64,000 bases of DNA, taken from Lentzea guizhouensis. Its GTDB lineage: Bacteria > Actinomycetota > Actinomycetes > Mycobacteriales > Pseudonocardiaceae. The notes below the pieces were generated by a model. The model did not search any database and was not told the DNA's origin. It worked only from the letters and a program-made list of their open reading frames with translations. The DNA is taken from positions 1,054,001 through 1,118,000 of the forward strand of contig NZ_CP016793.1 of assembly GCF_001701025.1 (NCBI RefSeq), in the 5' to 3' direction. A program made the position numbers and the translations under genes. Shown one piece after another: positions 40,307 through 51,110 of this stretch. Every line of letters begins with the position of its first letter. The stretch's first letter is position 1.

Positions 40307-43300
40307 TCACGCCCTCAGGCGGTACGCGCGCAGCACCGTCTGGTCGACGGTGTTGCCCTCGCTGTCACGGGCGGTCACGCGCAACGACACGAAGCCGCCC
40401 GGCGTTCCCCCCGCCTGCACGAGACCGGCCACCGGCACCCAGGTGGCACCGTCGTCGAACGACGCGTACGCGCGCAGGTCGACGATGTCGGCCTTGCCCG
40501 CGCCCGCCTGGCGTGCGGCGGTGAACTTCGCGGGCATCGGCACGCCTGCCTTCCAGCTGTTGCGCTGGTCGAGCGGCAGGGCGTAGTCGATCTCCAGCAG
40601 CGGCAGCTTGCCGTCGGCCGGTGAGGAGAACTCCCACGTGGTGCGCACATCGGTGGAGAGCGCCACCCGGTCACGCGTCGCGTGCAGGTCCAGGGTGTAG
40701 CGGCCGTCGCGTGCGGGTGCGTAGAAACGGCTGTTGTAGAGGAAATCCGTGCCCAGCGAGACGCCGTCGCACTTGAGTTCCATGTGGACACTGCTGTTCA
40801 GCACCCTGCTCTCCACCGCGGTGCTCGTGCCGAACGGGGAGATGTCCGCGTGCAGGTGCGGGTGCAGGCGGTACACGCCACCGCCCTTGGGCCACGGGGC
40901 CTCCGCCTTGCCGAGGCGTGGTGCGGCGACCCCGCGCTGGGTCGAGCGTTCGTAGTGGCGGCCCGGTTCGTACTGGGCCGCCTTCAAGTTGGCCCACGAG
41001 TGCGTCAAGGCGTCGTCCCCGTCGCTGAACCGGCCGACCGCTCCCTCGTTGTACCAGCGGCCCGGCGAGAAGTACTCGGTGCGGGTGGCGGGTGAGCCGA
41101 GCGGTTCCTCGATGAAGAGGTCGGGGTTCAGCACGCCGCCGACGACCGGGTAGTTGCGGGTCGTCACGGTGCTGTCGGCGCCGGAGGTGTAGTAGCGCGC
41201 CCTGACCTCGGCGAGCCCGGAACGCTGGACGCGGTAGGTCTTCCCGGCCGGCAGCGCGCCCTTCTCGCCCTGGTGCAGGGTGTACGAGACCGATGACGTC
41301 GTCAGCGCGCGCAACGTCAGCCTCGCGGGGATCTGGGACGCGAGGTGCTCGGCCACCGTGATCACCGGCAGTTCGGCGCGGTCGAAGAACTCCATCCCCG
41401 GCGGGCCCGCCCACAGCACCGCGGTCGCACCGGCCTGCTTGAGCTGCCTGGCCACGATGAACGGGAACTCGTCGCCGGACCGCACCACCACCATCTTGCC
41501 GCGCACGTCGGCACTTCCGCGTTCGACGACGTCGTAGGTGTGGTCGCCCTGCGGCAGGTAGGGGCTGTCGGTGAAGTAGTTCACCGGCAGACCGCTGGTG
41601 GTCGTGATCTTCGGCTGTGCCGCGACGAGCAGGGTGTCGTAGGCGAGGCCGGGCACCGGTTCGCCGAACGACAGGCCGTAGACCGGGACCCGGCCGTCGA
41701 CCTTGGACCAGATCGAGTCGCGGAAGGCCGGGTTGACCGGCACCTTCATCGTCGTCAGCCGGTACAGCGGCGTCACCCGCGAGTCGTCCAGCTCGAACGA
41801 GATCGGGCGCGCTTGCCGCAGGTCGAGGTGCACGGAGACGTCCGCGGCGGTCGACACCTTGCCGGACACGTCGGTCACCGACGCGGGTGCGTACCAGGTG
41901 CGGCCCTGCGTGCCTTCGGCGAAACGGGCGAGCACGGCGTAGTCGCCGACCGGAAGGCGGGCGGAGAGCGTGCCGTCCTGGCCGAGCTCCAGCACCGACG
42001 AGTCCTTCGTGGCCAGGTCGACGAGGACGACCCAGCCGTTGCCGACGGGCTTGCCGTCGCGGCCGGTCACCTTCAGCGAGAGCCCGTGTCGTTCCGGTTC
42101 GACGGTGCCGCCGGCCGACGTGGTCAGCTCGACACCCGCCGCGGTCGCCCGCACCCGTCCGGAGAACGCGCCGAGGCCCTTGCCGGGGTCCAGCACGACG
42201 TCGACCGACGCCGACCCGTTCGCGGGCACGACGACGGACGGCGCGACGGTGAAGCGGGCACCCAGGTCGTGTTGCAGTGCAAGGGACACCGGCTGGTCAC
42301 CGGAGTTGCGGTAGGTGATGGTCTTCGTGACCGGCTCGGTGTGCGGCCAGGTCACCAGGCCGAACGACAGGCTGCCCGCGTCCGCCGTGACCTGCTGGGA
42401 GACCGCGCGGCCGACGTCCACCAGGCCGGTGCCGCCGTCGTCGGGCGAGAACGCGAGCGGCTTCGCCGTGGTCATCAGCCGCGCCTTGAGCTCGGCCGCG
42501 CCGATCGAGGGGTTGCGCTGCAGCAGGATCGCCGCCGCACCCGCCACGTGCGGTGCCGCCATCGAGGTGCCGGACAGCTGCGAGTGCAGGTCGTCGACGG
42601 CCTGGTCCGGGCGCGTGCCGGCCGCGCGGGCGGCCACGATGTTCTCGCCGGGTGCCGCGATGTCCGGCTTCATCACCAGGTCGCCCGCCCGTGGCCCGCG
42701 TGACGACGACTCGTGGACCTCACCGGACTTGGTCAGGTTCGCCACGGCCAGCGCGGCGTCGGCGGCCGCGGGCGTGCTGACCTTCTGCCAGCCGCCGTAG
42801 TTGCCCGCCGCGATCACGAACAACGCGCCCGTCTCCGCCGTGAGCTGGTTGACCCTCTGCGACAACGGATCCGTGCCGTCGCTCTCGTACCCGCCAAGAC
42901 TCATGTTGACGACCTTGGCGCTGACCTCGCGGGTGGCCCACTCCATGCCCGCGATGATCGCGCTCTCCGGGCACCCGTCGAGCTCGCACACCCGCCCGAC
43001 CGCGAGCTTCGCGCCCTTGGCCACGCCGCGGAACTTCTCCCCGCGCCCGGCGATCGTGGAGGCGACGTGCGTGCCGTGCCCGTCGTTGTCCTGGACGCCC
43101 TGCGTCGTGAAGTCCCTGGCGACCGCCACGACGTCCTTCAACTCGGGGTGCTGCTGGTCGTAGCCGGTGTCGAGCACCGCGACCGTGACGCCGGTGCCGT
43201 CGAACCCGGCCTCCCACGCGGCGGGCGCGCCCACCATCGGGACGCTGACGTCCAACGTGGTCCGCGCCTTGCCGTCGAGCCACAGCTTCCCGCCGCCCAG

Positions 43301-43732
43301 CGCGGTCACGCCACGTTGCGTCCAGCGCTGTGCCGCTTCCTCCTTCTTCACCACGCCCGCGGCCCGGAACCCGTTGTCCAGCAGCGGGATCCGGTCGGTC
43401 TTGGCGTCGGTGTAGCCGTATGCGTGCAAGGCGGTGACGTCGAAGAACCGCTTGTCGATCCGGTTCTGCGCGACCTCGGCGACGGCGTCGGCGGGCACCA
43501 CGTACTGGTGGCCGTTCTGCACGTACTGGGCGAACGTCATGCCGGGCCTGCCCTCGACCCTGACGAGCTCGCCCTTCTCGCTCACGACGACCTCGTCACC
43601 GCTGATCAGCGTGATGACGTCGGCCGGTGGTGCCCCGGACCCCGCGGGTTCCGGTGCCGCCTGCGCGGTCGCCGGTGGGCTCAGCAGCCCGACGGCGAGC
43701 AGTGCGACCGTGATGCAACGCGCTAAGCGCAC
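40307..43732 (-). CDS. Large secreted subtilisin-like (S8) serine protease
   Basis: From GTG 43732 (GGGGAGG upstream) the 1141-residue protein has a signal peptide ending ATAQA, an I9-like propeptide (about 35-150) and a peptidase S8 domain (about 155-450). The full catalytic triad is visible: VAVLDTGYD (Asp), DNDGHGTHVAST (His) and LSGTSMAAPHVAG (Ser). C-terminal beta-rich domains follow; one contains a protease-associated-like segment (GKMVVVRSGDEFPFIVARQL). It should degrade proteins outside the cell. Length and layout match large actinomycete S8 peptidases. Confidence 0.92.
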   Translation of the reverse strand: MRLARCITVALLAVGLLSPPATAQAAPEPAGSGAPPADVITLISGDEVVVSEKGELVRVEGRPGMTFAQYVQNGHQYVVPADAVAEVAQNRIDKRFFDVTALHAYGYTDAKTDRIPLLDNGFRAAGVVKKEEAAQRWTQRGVTALGGGKLWLDGKARTTLDVSVPMVGAPAAWEAGFDGTGVTVAVLDTGYDQQHPELKDVVAVARDFTTQGVQDNDGHGTHVASTIAGRGEKFRGVAKGAKLAVGRVCELDGCPESAIIAGMEWATREVSAKVVNMSLGGYESDGTDPLSQRVNQLTAETGALFVIAAGNYGGWQKVSTPAAADAALAVANLTKSGEVHESSSRGPRAGDLVMKPDIAAPGENIVAARAAGTRPDQAVDDLHSQLSGTSMAAPHVAGAAAILLQRNPSIGAAELKARLMTTAKPLAFSPDDGGTGLVDVGRAVSQQVTADAGSLSFGLVTWPHTEPVTKTITYRNSGDQPVSLALQHDLGARFTVAPSVVVPANGSASVDVVLDPGKGLGAFSGRVRATAAGVELTTSAGGTVEPERHGLSLKVTGRDGKPVGNGWVVLVDLATKDSSVLELGQDGTLSARLPVGDYAVLARFAEGTQGRTWYAPASVTDVSGKVSTAADVSVHLDLRQARPISFELDDSRVTPLYRLTTMKVPVNPAFRDSIWSKVDGRVPVYGLSFGEPVPGLAYDTLLVAAQPKITTTSGLPVNYFTDSPYLPQGDHTYDVVERGSADVRGKMVVVRSGDEFPFIVARQLKQAGATAVLWAGPPGMEFFDRAELPVITVAEHLASQIPARLTLRALTTSSVSYTLHQGEKGALPAGKTYRVQRSGLAEVRARYYTSGADSTVTTRNYPVVGGVLNPDLFIEEPLGSPATRTEYFSPGRWYNEGAVGRFSDGDDALTHSWANLKAAQYEPGRHYERSTQRGVAAPRLGKAEAPWPKGGGVYRLHPHLHADISPFGTSTAVESRVLNSSVHMELKCDGVSLGTDFLYNSRFYAPARDGRYTLDLHATRDRVALSTDVRTTWEFSSPADGKLPLLEIDYALPLDQRNSWKAGVPMPAKFTAARQAGAGKADIVDLRAYASFDDGATWVPVAGLVQAGGTPGGFVSLRVTARDSEGNTVDQTVLRAYRLRA

Positions 43733-43883
43733 GTGTCCTCCCCAGAGGTGATCGAACGGTGTCAACCGCTCACTTGCACACAACTGGGTCGGGGCCGCGG
43801 CAGGTTGCATTCGATCAGTTGCCGCAGGACGACCAGGACAATCAGGACAGGCGTTGTCCGCGTGCGGTGCCACACTGCGCGCC

Positions 43884-44234
43884 ATGATCGGACGTTGGCA
43901 CGGCCTGGTGATCGACTGCCCTGATCCGCAGGGCCTCGCGGAGTTCTACGAGAAGGTGCTCGGCATGGTCCGGGTGCAGGACGACGGCGGGTTCGTCGTC
44001 ATCGGCGACGCCCCCGACCGGCCAGGGCTGGCGTTCGCGCGGGTCGAGGGGTGGCAGCCGCCGAAGTGGCCGGACGAGTCGGCGACCATGCACCTGGACG
44101 TCCGGGTCGACGACCTGGACGCCGCCGGTGCGCAGGCGCTCGCCCTCGGCGCGCGGCGGTTGCCGGGCGGTGGCGAGCGCTTCCACGTCTACGCGGACCC
44201 CGCCGGCCACCCGTTCTGCCTCGTCTCCTGGTGA
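43884..44234 (+). CDS. VOC-superfamily (glyoxalase-like) protein
   Basis: The 116-residue protein consists of two beta-alpha-beta-beta-beta units starting IGRWHGLVIDCPDPQGLAEF, with HLDVRVDDLDAA and HVYADPAGHPFCLVSW. It is the VOC fold used in metal-dependent enzymes and binding proteins, and such single-domain members often act in resistance or isomerisation. Function is not predictable. ATG 43884 is preferred over GTG 43854. It is 49 bp from the convergent end of dnaE, with a terminator between. Confidence 0.8.
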   Translation: MIGRWHGLVIDCPDPQGLAEFYEKVLGMVRVQDDGGFVVIGDAPDRPGLAFARVEGWQPPKWPDESATMHLDVRVDDLDAAGAQALALGARRLPGGGERFHVYADPAGHPFCLVSW

Positions 44235-44240
44235 CGGCGA

Positions 44241-44271
44241 AGGGGACGGCCGCGAACAGCGGCCGTCCCCT
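44241..44271. terminator. Bidirectional hairpin between VOC gene and dnaE
   Basis: AGGGGACGGCCGC and GCGGCCGTCCCCT form a perfect 13-bp stem around GAACA, between converging genes. No T-run is seen. Confidence 0.75.
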
Positions 44272-44283
44272 CGACACGGACTG

Positions 44284-47200
44284 TCACCTTTGGACGGTCA
44301 CACCGCGGATCGTCTTGAGGTCGCCGAAGAACGACGGCGTCGGCTGGACGCGGTAGTTGTCCACGACCAGCAGCTCCTTCGTCTTGTCGCGGCGCTGGAC
44401 CTCCAGGTGCACGGCCACGTGGCCCTCGTGCGACTTCAGCGTCAGCTTCAGCTCCTCGACGATCTCCGGCGTCAGGTTCTTCACCTGCAGGCCCAGCACG
44501 ATCGGCGGGTCGGCGTCGGGGTTCAGCTCGGCGTCGCTGATGTCGAGCGGGATGACGCCGTCGCCGAAGATCGCCATCTTGTCCTCGCGCCAGTTGACGC
44601 GGCCCTTGACGCAGACGGCGGAGTCGAGCTCCAGGTCGTCCTTCAGCACCTCGTAGGACTTCGGGAAGAACAGCACCTCGATCGAGGCGTCGAGGTCCTC
44701 GATGACGGTGATCGCCCAGGGCTGGCCGTTCTTGTTCACCCGGCGCTCGATCGACGAGATCATGCCGGAGACGATCAGCTCGCCTTCCTTGGGCGGGTCG
44801 TCGAGGATCACGGCGATGGGGCGCGGGGCGTGCTTGCGCAGGATGCGTTCGGCGCCGTCGAGGGGGTGCGAGGAGACGTAGAGGCCCAGCATCTCCTTCT
44901 CGTAGCTGAGCATCTGCTTGCGGGGGTACTCGTCGGCGCCGATCTTGAGGTGCGCGAGTGGTGAGGTGCTGTCGTCCGGTTCGTCGCCGCTGTCGGCGCC
45001 GAAGAGGTCGAACTGGCCCTCGGCCTCCTTGCGCTTGATCGGCACCACGCCGTCGACCGCGTCCTCGTGCACCTGGAAGATGCCCAGGCGCGGGTGGCCG
45101 AACGAGTCGAACGCGCCCGCCTTCGTCAGCGACTCGATCACACGCTTGTTGCACACCACGAGCTCGGACTTGTCCATGAAGTCCGTGAAGGACGTGTAGG
45201 CGCCCTTCTCCTGGCGGGTCTTGATGATGGACTCGACGACGTTCGCGCCGACGTTGCGGATCGCGCCGAGGCCGAAGCGGATGTCGGTGCCGACCGCGCT
45301 GAACCGCAGGGCCGACTCGTTGACGTCCGGCGGGAGGACCTTGATGCCGAGGCGGCGGCACTCGGCGAGGTAGACCGCCGACTTGTCCTTGTTGTCGCCG
45401 ACGGAGGTGAGCAGGGCGGCCATGTACTCGGCCTGGAAGTTCGCCTTGAGGTAGGCGGTCCAGTAGGAGATCAGGCCGTACGCGGCGGCGTGCGACTTGT
45501 TGAACGCGTAGCCGGCGAACGGGAGGATCGTGTCCCAGAGCGCCTGGATGGCCTCGTCGGAGAACCCGCGCGGGTCGTTGCGCATGCCCTCGCGGAAACC
45601 CTCGAACTCCTTCGCGAGGACTTCCGCCTTCTTCTTGCCCATCGCCTTGCGGAGCACGTCCGCGCGGCCCATGGAGTACCCGGCGACCTCCTGGGCGATG
45701 AACATGATCTGCTCTTGGTAGACGATCAGGCCGTGCGTCTCGCCGAGGATCTCCTTGAGCGGTTCCTCGAGCTGCGGGTGGATCGGCTTGACCTCTTGGC
45801 GGCCGTTCTTGCGGTCGGCGTAGTCGTTGTGCGCGTTCACACCCATCGGACCGGGGCGGTACAGCGCGCCGACCGCGACGATGTCCTCGAACGTCGTCGG
45901 CTGCATGCGGCGCAGCAGGTCACGCATGGGGCCACCGTCCAGCTGGAACACGCCGAGCGTGTCACCGCGGCCGAGCAGCGCGTAGGTCTCCGGGTCGTCC
46001 AGCGAGAGGTTGTCGAAGTCCGGGACCGCCGCCTCACCGCGGTTGGCCTGGATGTTGTCGATCGCGTCACCCATCACCGTGAGGTTGCGCAGACCGAGGA
46101 AGTCCATCTTGAGCAGGCCGATGTTCTCGCACGACGGGTAGTCCCAGCCGGTGATGAACGAGCCGTCGGGGCGGTACCAGAGCGGGATCGACTCGGTGAG
46201 CGGGTCCTTCGACATGATGACCGCGCACGCGTGCACACCGGCGTTGCGGATCAGGCCCTCGAGGCCGAGCGCGGTGTCGAAGATCTCCTTCACCTGCACG
46301 TCGGTCTCGAGCAGCGACCGCACCTCGGCCGCCTCGCCGTAGCGCGGGTGGCTCTTGTCGACGATGCCCTTGAGCGGGATGTCCTTCGCCATGATCGGCG
46401 GCGGCAGCGCCTTGGAGATCTTGTCGGCGATCGCGAAGCCCGGCTGGCCGTGGTGCACGCGCGCCGAGTCCTTCAACGCGGCCTTCGTCTTAATCGTGCC
46501 GAACGTGATGACCTGCGCCACCTTGTCCGCGCCGTACTTCTCGCTCGCGTAGCGGATCATCTCGCCACGCCGGCGGTCGTCGAAGTCGATGTCGATGTCG
46601 GGCATGGCGGTGCGCTCGGGGTTCAGGAACCGCTCGAACAGCAGACCGTGCGGGATCGGGTCGATGTTCGTGATGCCCATCGCCCACGACACGGCGGCGC
46701 CTGCCGCGGAGCCACGGCCGGGACCGACCCGGATGCCGACGCTGCGGGCGTAGTTGATCAGGTCGGCGACGATGAGGAAGTACGCCGGGAAGCCCTTGTC
46801 GATGATGACCTGGGCCTCGTAGTCGCAGCGCTTGATGTAGTCCTCGGGGACCGGCTGCCCCTTGAACCGCCACTCCAGGCCGCGCCGGATCTCCTTGCGG
46901 AACCAGGACGCCTGGTCCTCGCCCTCGGGGACCTCGAAGTTCGGGATGCGGTCGCGCGGGGTCCACACGTCGTCGTACGACTCGATCATCTCGGCGACCA
47001 GCAGCGTGTTGTCGCACGCCTCCGGCAGCTCCTTGAAGACCTCGCGCATCTCGGCTGCCGACTTCAGGTAGTAACCGTCACCGTCGAACTTGAACCGGTT
47101 CGGGTCGGTCAGCATCTTGCCGGACTGCACGCAGAGCAACGCGGAGTGCGTGTCCGCCTGCTCCTTGGTGACGTAGTGGCTGTCGTTCGTCGCGAGCGGC

Positions 47201-47844
47201 GGGATGCCGAGCTTCTTGCTGATCGCGAGCAGGTCCTCGCGGACCCGCGTCTCGATGCTGAGACCGTGGTCCATCAGCTCGAGGAAGAAGTTCTCCTTGC
47301 CGAAGATGTCCTGGTAGTCGCCGGCGGCCTGGTAAGCCTCCTCGATCTGACCGAGCCGCAACCGGGTCTGCACCTCACCGGACGGGCAGCCGGTCGTCGC
47401 GATGATGCCCTCGGAGTGCTCGGCGACGAGCCCCCGGTCCATGCGCGGCTTGTAGTAGTAGCCGGTCTTGCTGGCCTCGGTGTGCAGCCGGAACAGGTTG
47501 CGCAGGCCCTCGGCGTTCTTGGCCCACATGGTCATGTGGGTGTAGGCGCCGGCACCGGAGATGTCGTCGCCGCGCTGGGACGGGTCGCCCCAGAACACGG
47601 GCTTGTTGTGCAGCCGGTTGTGCGGCGCGAGGTAGGCCTCGATGCCGATGATCGGCTTGATCCCGGTCTTCGTCGCCGTCTGGTAGAACTCGTCGGCCCC
47701 GTACATGTTGCCGTGGTCGCTCATGCCCACCGCGGTCATGCCCAGCCGCCCGGCTTCCTCGAACAGCGGGGCCACCTTGGCCGCACCGTCGAGCATCGAG
47801 TACTCGGTGTGGACGTGCAGGTGGACGAACGACTGCCCAGACAA
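44284..47844 (-). CDS. dnaE: DNA polymerase III alpha subunit
   Basis: From TTG 47844 (GGGAGG 8 nt upstream) the product has 1186 residues. The N-terminal PHP domain begins [16 protein letters not shown], with SDHGNMYG further on. The catalytic core holds [14 protein letters not shown] and the Asp-rich [16 protein letters not shown]. The helix-hairpin-helix and OB-fold regions complete the replicative polymerase. It is the main DnaE1 of actinobacteria, and the usual PHP metal ligands (HLHVHTEY) appear intact, implying proofreading by PHP. The unusual TTG start is chosen because an upstream start would need a long unlike extension. Confidence 0.95.
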   Translation of the reverse strand: MSGQSFVHLHVHTEYSMLDGAAKVAPLFEEAGRLGMTAVGMSDHGNMYGADEFYQTATKTGIKPIIGIEAYLAPHNRLHNKPVFWGDPSQRGDDISGAGAYTHMTMWAKNAEGLRNLFRLHTEASKTGYYYKPRMDRGLVAEHSEGIIATTGCPSGEVQTRLRLGQIEEAYQAAGDYQDIFGKENFFLELMDHGLSIETRVREDLLAISKKLGIPPLATNDSHYVTKEQADTHSALLCVQSGKMLTDPNRFKFDGDGYYLKSAAEMREVFKELPEACDNTLLVAEMIESYDDVWTPRDRIPNFEVPEGEDQASWFRKEIRRGLEWRFKGQPVPEDYIKRCDYEAQVIIDKGFPAYFLIVADLINYARSVGIRVGPGRGSAAGAAVSWAMGITNIDPIPHGLLFERFLNPERTAMPDIDIDFDDRRRGEMIRYASEKYGADKVAQVITFGTIKTKAALKDSARVHHGQPGFAIADKISKALPPPIMAKDIPLKGIVDKSHPRYGEAAEVRSLLETDVQVKEIFDTALGLEGLIRNAGVHACAVIMSKDPLTESIPLWYRPDGSFITGWDYPSCENIGLLKMDFLGLRNLTVMGDAIDNIQANRGEAAVPDFDNLSLDDPETYALLGRGDTLGVFQLDGGPMRDLLRRMQPTTFEDIVAVGALYRPGPMGVNAHNDYADRKNGRQEVKPIHPQLEEPLKEILGETHGLIVYQEQIMFIAQEVAGYSMGRADVLRKAMGKKKAEVLAKEFEGFREGMRNDPRGFSDEAIQALWDTILPFAGYAFNKSHAAAYGLISYWTAYLKANFQAEYMAALLTSVGDNKDKSAVYLAECRRLGIKVLPPDVNESALRFSAVGTDIRFGLGAIRNVGANVVESIIKTRQEKGAYTSFTDFMDKSELVVCNKRVIESLTKAGAFDSFGHPRLGIFQVHEDAVDGVVPIKRKEAEGQFDLFGADSGDEPDDSTSPLAHLKIGADEYPRKQMLSYEKEMLGLYVSSHPLDGAERILRKHAPRPIAVILDDPPKEGELIVSGMISSIERRVNKNGQPWAITVIEDLDASIEVLFFPKSYEVLKDDLELDSAVCVKGRVNWREDKMAIFGDGVIPLDISDAELNPDADPPIVLGLQVKNLTPEIVEELKLTLKSHEGHVAVHLEVQRRDKTKELLVVDNYRVQPTPSFFGDLKTIRGVTVQR

Positions 47845-47976
47845 GGCGGAGACCTCCCGACATCGTGGCCATCGACTGTGCCGGACCCAGCACGGACCAG
47901 ACGCACAGCCTAGCCCGAGCCGGGCGGAGACCTCCGGGCACGCGCCGGATCGTTTCAAGATCAACATTTGCGGTGG

Positions 47977-48639
47977 TCAGAGAATGATCCACGCCCTTTT
48001 CTCAGAATTCACCGCGGACCAGCCGAACAACACAATGGCCACAATTCCTCCGTGCACGACGGTGGCGAGATCCGCTTCTTTCAGCACTCCCATGAACACC
48101 CACCCGAACGACAGCAACAACAGGCACCGCACGACTCCGAGCGCCTTCGCCCGCCAGCCGGCGACCGCCAGCACCACCGCTCCGGCAATTGACCCGACCG
48201 AAGCCGTCACCGGAACGCGCCACAGGCCGTAGGAAAGGTCGACATAGGCGTTCATGACGAATTCGGTCGCCTTTTCCAGACCCGTCCGGTCGACGAGCTC
48301 GAACGCGGCGAGGTCGATGCCGGAGAAGTACAGCCTGGCGAACAGTGACGCGACGAACAGCGCCGCTCCGGCGAGCGCGAGCCGGCCGCCGATCTCGCGG
48401 GCGAAGACGACCACCGTGGCGCACAACAGGATCGCGGCCAGCGCGAACAGGGCGTACCCGGCGGTGACCAGCTCCGGGTTGCGGGCGTAGGCGGCCAGCT
48501 GCTCGGGAGCGGCGAACGGCTCGGCGTCGAACCGCGCGCGTTCGGCGACGGTGAACCCGGCCGTCTCCACCCCGAGGTGCCGCACGAGCAACGCGGCGAA
48601 CCAGACCACCGGACCGAGCACGAGCGCGACAACTCTCAT
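47977..48639 (-). CDS. Six-helix membrane protein of unknown function
   Basis: From ATG 48639 the 220-residue product begins MRVVALVLGPVVWFAALLVR and has about six hydrophobic helices, with the conserved-looking loop AYARNPELVTAGYALF and the end VLFGWSAVNSEKRAWIIL. No motif is recognised. It follows dnaE on the same strand upstream but has its own start. An in-frame GTG at 48684 is possible. Confidence 0.7.
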   Translation of the reverse strand: MRVVALVLGPVVWFAALLVRHLGVETAGFTVAERARFDAEPFAAPEQLAAYARNPELVTAGYALFALAAILLCATVVVFAREIGGRLALAGAALFVASLFARLYFSGIDLAAFELVDRTGLEKATEFVMNAYVDLSYGLWRVPVTASVGSIAGAVVLAVAGWRAKALGVVRCLLLLSFGWVFMGVLKEADLATVVHGGIVAIVLFGWSAVNSEKRAWIIL

Positions 48640-48713
48640 GTGCCGCAACGCTATGAACGACGAAGAGTCCGGACATCGGCCCACGATCCGATGTCCGGGC
48701 TCAGCCCGTGGTC

Positions 48714-48880
48714 CTAGGGCGTGTCCCGTGAGTCCGTTCGATGAGAGTCACGGTCGAGAGTCCCGGAGGCGGTGCCGCCGCAGCGCCCTCATACCGGGCG
48801 TATTCGGGTGGTGCGGCGGTACCGCCTCCGGGGCCCTCGGCCGCGACTATCGCGGACGAGACTCACGGGACACGCCCTAG
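48714..48880. mobile_element. 167-bp MITE-like element with 21-bp terminal inverted repeats
   Basis: The ends are perfect 21-bp inverted repeats beginning CTAGGGCGTGTCCC (48714-48734 and 48860-48880). The CTAG at each extremity is itself palindromic and could be a duplicated target. Inside, CCCGGAGGCGGTGCCGCCGC (48762-48781) pairs with 48813-48832 with one mismatch, so the whole element folds as a hairpin. There is no coding capacity. End sequence and CTAG preference recall IS5-type elements of actinomycetes; the mobilising transposase is not in the window. Confidence 0.8.
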
Positions 48881-48903
48881 TTCGCCCGCCGTGCGCGCAT
48901 CAC

Positions 48904-50101
48904 TTACGCGTCCAACGGCAGCGCGCACGTCTCCACCAGCTCGAACCCCGCCTCCGCCAGCAACGCCCGGTAGTCCGGCTCGGTGCGTTCACGCCCACCC
49001 GTGTTGCACAGCATGTGGACGTCCCACGGGATAGCGAGCGAGTCGTCCGGCCCGTCGGGCAGCAACCGTTCGATGACCAGTAGCTCGGCGTGTGCGGGCA
49101 TGTCGCGTGCGCACGTTGTCAGGATCGTGCGGCACTGGTCGTCGTCCCAGTCGTGCAGCACCCGTGACAGCAGGTAGACGTCGCCGGAGTCCGGCACCGC
49201 CCGCGTGAAGTCACCGGGGACCAGCGACACCCTCGAGTCCAGACCCGCCAGCCGCACCGATGCCGCGTCCAGGGCGTTCGGGAGGTCCAGCAGGACGCCG
49301 TGCAGCCATGGGGCCGTGTGCAGGACACGGGCCAGCAGTTCGCCGTTGCCGCCGGCGATGTCGACGACGGTGCGGGCGGTGGTGAAGTCGGCGACCTTGG
49401 TGACGCCGGTGAACAGGCGCAGCAGCGAGGTGCCGGCGCACGACTCGCGCCGGTGGGTGGCGAGCAGCTGCGGGAACCGGCCGGTGGAGGTCAGCTCCAG
49501 GCGGCGGAACGCCGGGTCGGCGCGGTGGGCGTCGCGGAAGTACAGGACGGTGTTGTCCTCGTAGCCGTTGTAACCGCCGCCGTCCGGGCCGATGACCGAG
49601 GTCAGCAACGTGCGCAGGCCGCGCACCAGGACGGGGTCGGGGCGGCGCACGGCCAGTGCGACGTGGTTCTCGCGTTCGTGCCGGCGTTCGTCCTCGGCGA
49701 TGGGGGCCAGCTCCGGCGGCGTCACCAGCACGAAGATCTCCAGCTCGCACGGCCGGCCGGTGCGGTCGGCCACGGGCGCGAGCAGGATGCCGACCTCCAG
49801 ATCGGCGAGCGGAACGCCGTAGCGGCTGCTCAGGCGTTCACGGACGACCACGCTGGGCGTCATCGCGCCGACGTCGAGGCCGTGCCGGGCCAGCTCGTCG
49901 GCCAGGCCGCTCAGGGTTTCCGGGAAGATCAGCAACGCGGCGTGGTCCAGGGCGGCGTGCCTGGTCACGGCCGCGCGCTGGTCGGCGTCCAGTGAAGGCG
50001 GCGAGGGCCGAGTGCGTGTCGTGCGCGCCGATGAGGGCCGTCGCCGCGGTGAGGCGGTCGAGGTCGACCGCGGCGAGGACGGATGTCCTGGTTGAGATCA
50101 T
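48904..50101 (-). CDS. SAM-dependent O-methyltransferase with unusual N-terminal domain, frameshift near 50000
   Basis: The C-terminal half is a class I methyltransferase of the plant/polyketide O-MT type, with VVDIAGGNGELL (motif I), SRVLHDWDDDQC and ELLVIERLLPDGPDD. The roughly 200-residue N-terminal part (SSRYGVPLADLEVGILLAPV; RRHERENHVALAVRRPDPVL) is not the usual winged dimerisation domain and I do not recognise it. From ATG 50101 the frame gives MISTRTSVLAAVDLDRLTAA, then breaks near 49998, and the rest lies in another frame (LDADQRAAVTRHAALDHAAL). Restored length is about 399 residues. A role in tailoring a small molecule is inferred from neighbours. Confidence 0.75.
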
Positions 50102-50119
50102 GTGACGTTTCCCGGTAGC

Positions 50120-51007
50120 TCAGATGCCGACGTAGTGCTCGGCGAAGTAGTTCTGGTGGGCACGCGAGTCGCGCAGGCTGCCGAGCCGAGCCGTGCGCAG
50201 CGCGCGCTGGAACCCGGCGTCCGGCCCGGTGGGGCCGTGCAGCAGGTCGATCATCCAGTGGGAGAACTTCTGGGCCCGCCAGATGCGCGGGAGACAGGTG
50301 CGGGTGTAGCCGGCGAGCGCCTGCTCGTCGTCACGGGTGACGGCGGCGGCGAGGGCGCGGGCCAGCACCTCCGCCTCCATGATCGCCAGGTTGGCGCCCT
50401 TGGCTGCGGACGGGCTGATCAGGCTGGCGGCGTCACCCGCGAGGAACAGCCTGCCGTGCTGGATCGGGTCGGTGACCTCGGACCGCAACCGGACCAGGCG
50501 CCGTTCGGTGATGGCGCCCCACCGCAGCGGCCCGAACCGGTCGGTCCGCATCCGGGTGGCCAGTGCCGCCCAGATCCGGTCGTCGTCCCAGGCAGCGGGG
50601 TCGTTGCCCGGCTGGTGGAGGGGTCGACGCCGGTGATGGTGACGCCGAACCGGATGTCGCCACCGCGGTCGAGGTACTCGCCGACCAGGTCGGTGACGAG
50701 ATCCTGCTGCGGGTACACGGTGTGCACCTCGCCCCGTCCGAGGGTGGAGCAGTCCAGCTCGAACTCGCCGTTCCCGGTGCGGAACGCGCAGACGCCGTGC
50801 GAGCGTCCCTTGTGGAGCAGACCGGCGGCCAGACCGTGCCGCGCCAGGGTTCGGACGCTGTCCGGGCCGAGGAACCCGGCCCGCGCCCTGGTCCGCACCT
50901 GCTCCCTGGTCGCGCGCTCGACGACGAGCGTCTCGATCCCCTCGGCGCGCAGCAGGTTCGCCAGGACCGGGCGCGTGCGGCTCGCCGGACCCGATGATGA
51001 TCATCAC
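50120..51007 (-). pseudogene. PobA-like FAD monooxygenase, frameshifted and internally shortened
   Basis: The N-terminal FAD-binding region reads VLANLLRAEGIETLVVERAT and RARAGFLGPDSVRTLARHGL. The C-terminal part has PIQHGRLFLAGDAASLISPS and KFSHWMIDLLHGPTGPDAGF, and ends FAEHYVGI, all like 4-hydroxybenzoate 3-hydroxylase. The frame changes near 50985, and again at the GGGG run 50620-50623, where one added base gives GVDPLHQPGNDPAAW. Compared with about 390 residues in PobA, the restored 295-residue protein lacks roughly 95 residues in the middle, including the GCDG-type FAD motif. Activity as written is unlikely. Confidence 0.65.
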
Positions 51008-51069
51008 TCCATCGTGTTGCCACCCACGTCACAGGCGCGTGCGCACGGGTTTCAGGGATCCTTCACCGG

Positions 51070-51110
51070 TTGTGCATTGACTTGCCGCAGAAGAACGTCA
51101 AACTGCACAA
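51070..51110. promoter_or_regulatory. Inverted repeat before the desaturase gene
   Basis: TTGTGCA and TGCACAA are perfect 7-bp arms 27 nt apart, the second abutting the desaturase ATG. GAC/GTC triplets inside extend the symmetry. It may control both the desaturase and the divergent monooxygenase gene. Confidence 0.5.

Noticed and set aside
38443..40524. Plus-strand open frame of 693 codons
   Set aside because: It is antisense to the GH64 gene, which has a signal peptide, operator and ribosome binding site on the other strand.
45067..47913. Plus-strand open frame of 948 codons
   Set aside because: It is entirely antisense to dnaE, whose motifs are complete. The product is repetitive Val/Leu/Asp/Arg sequence without a start signal.
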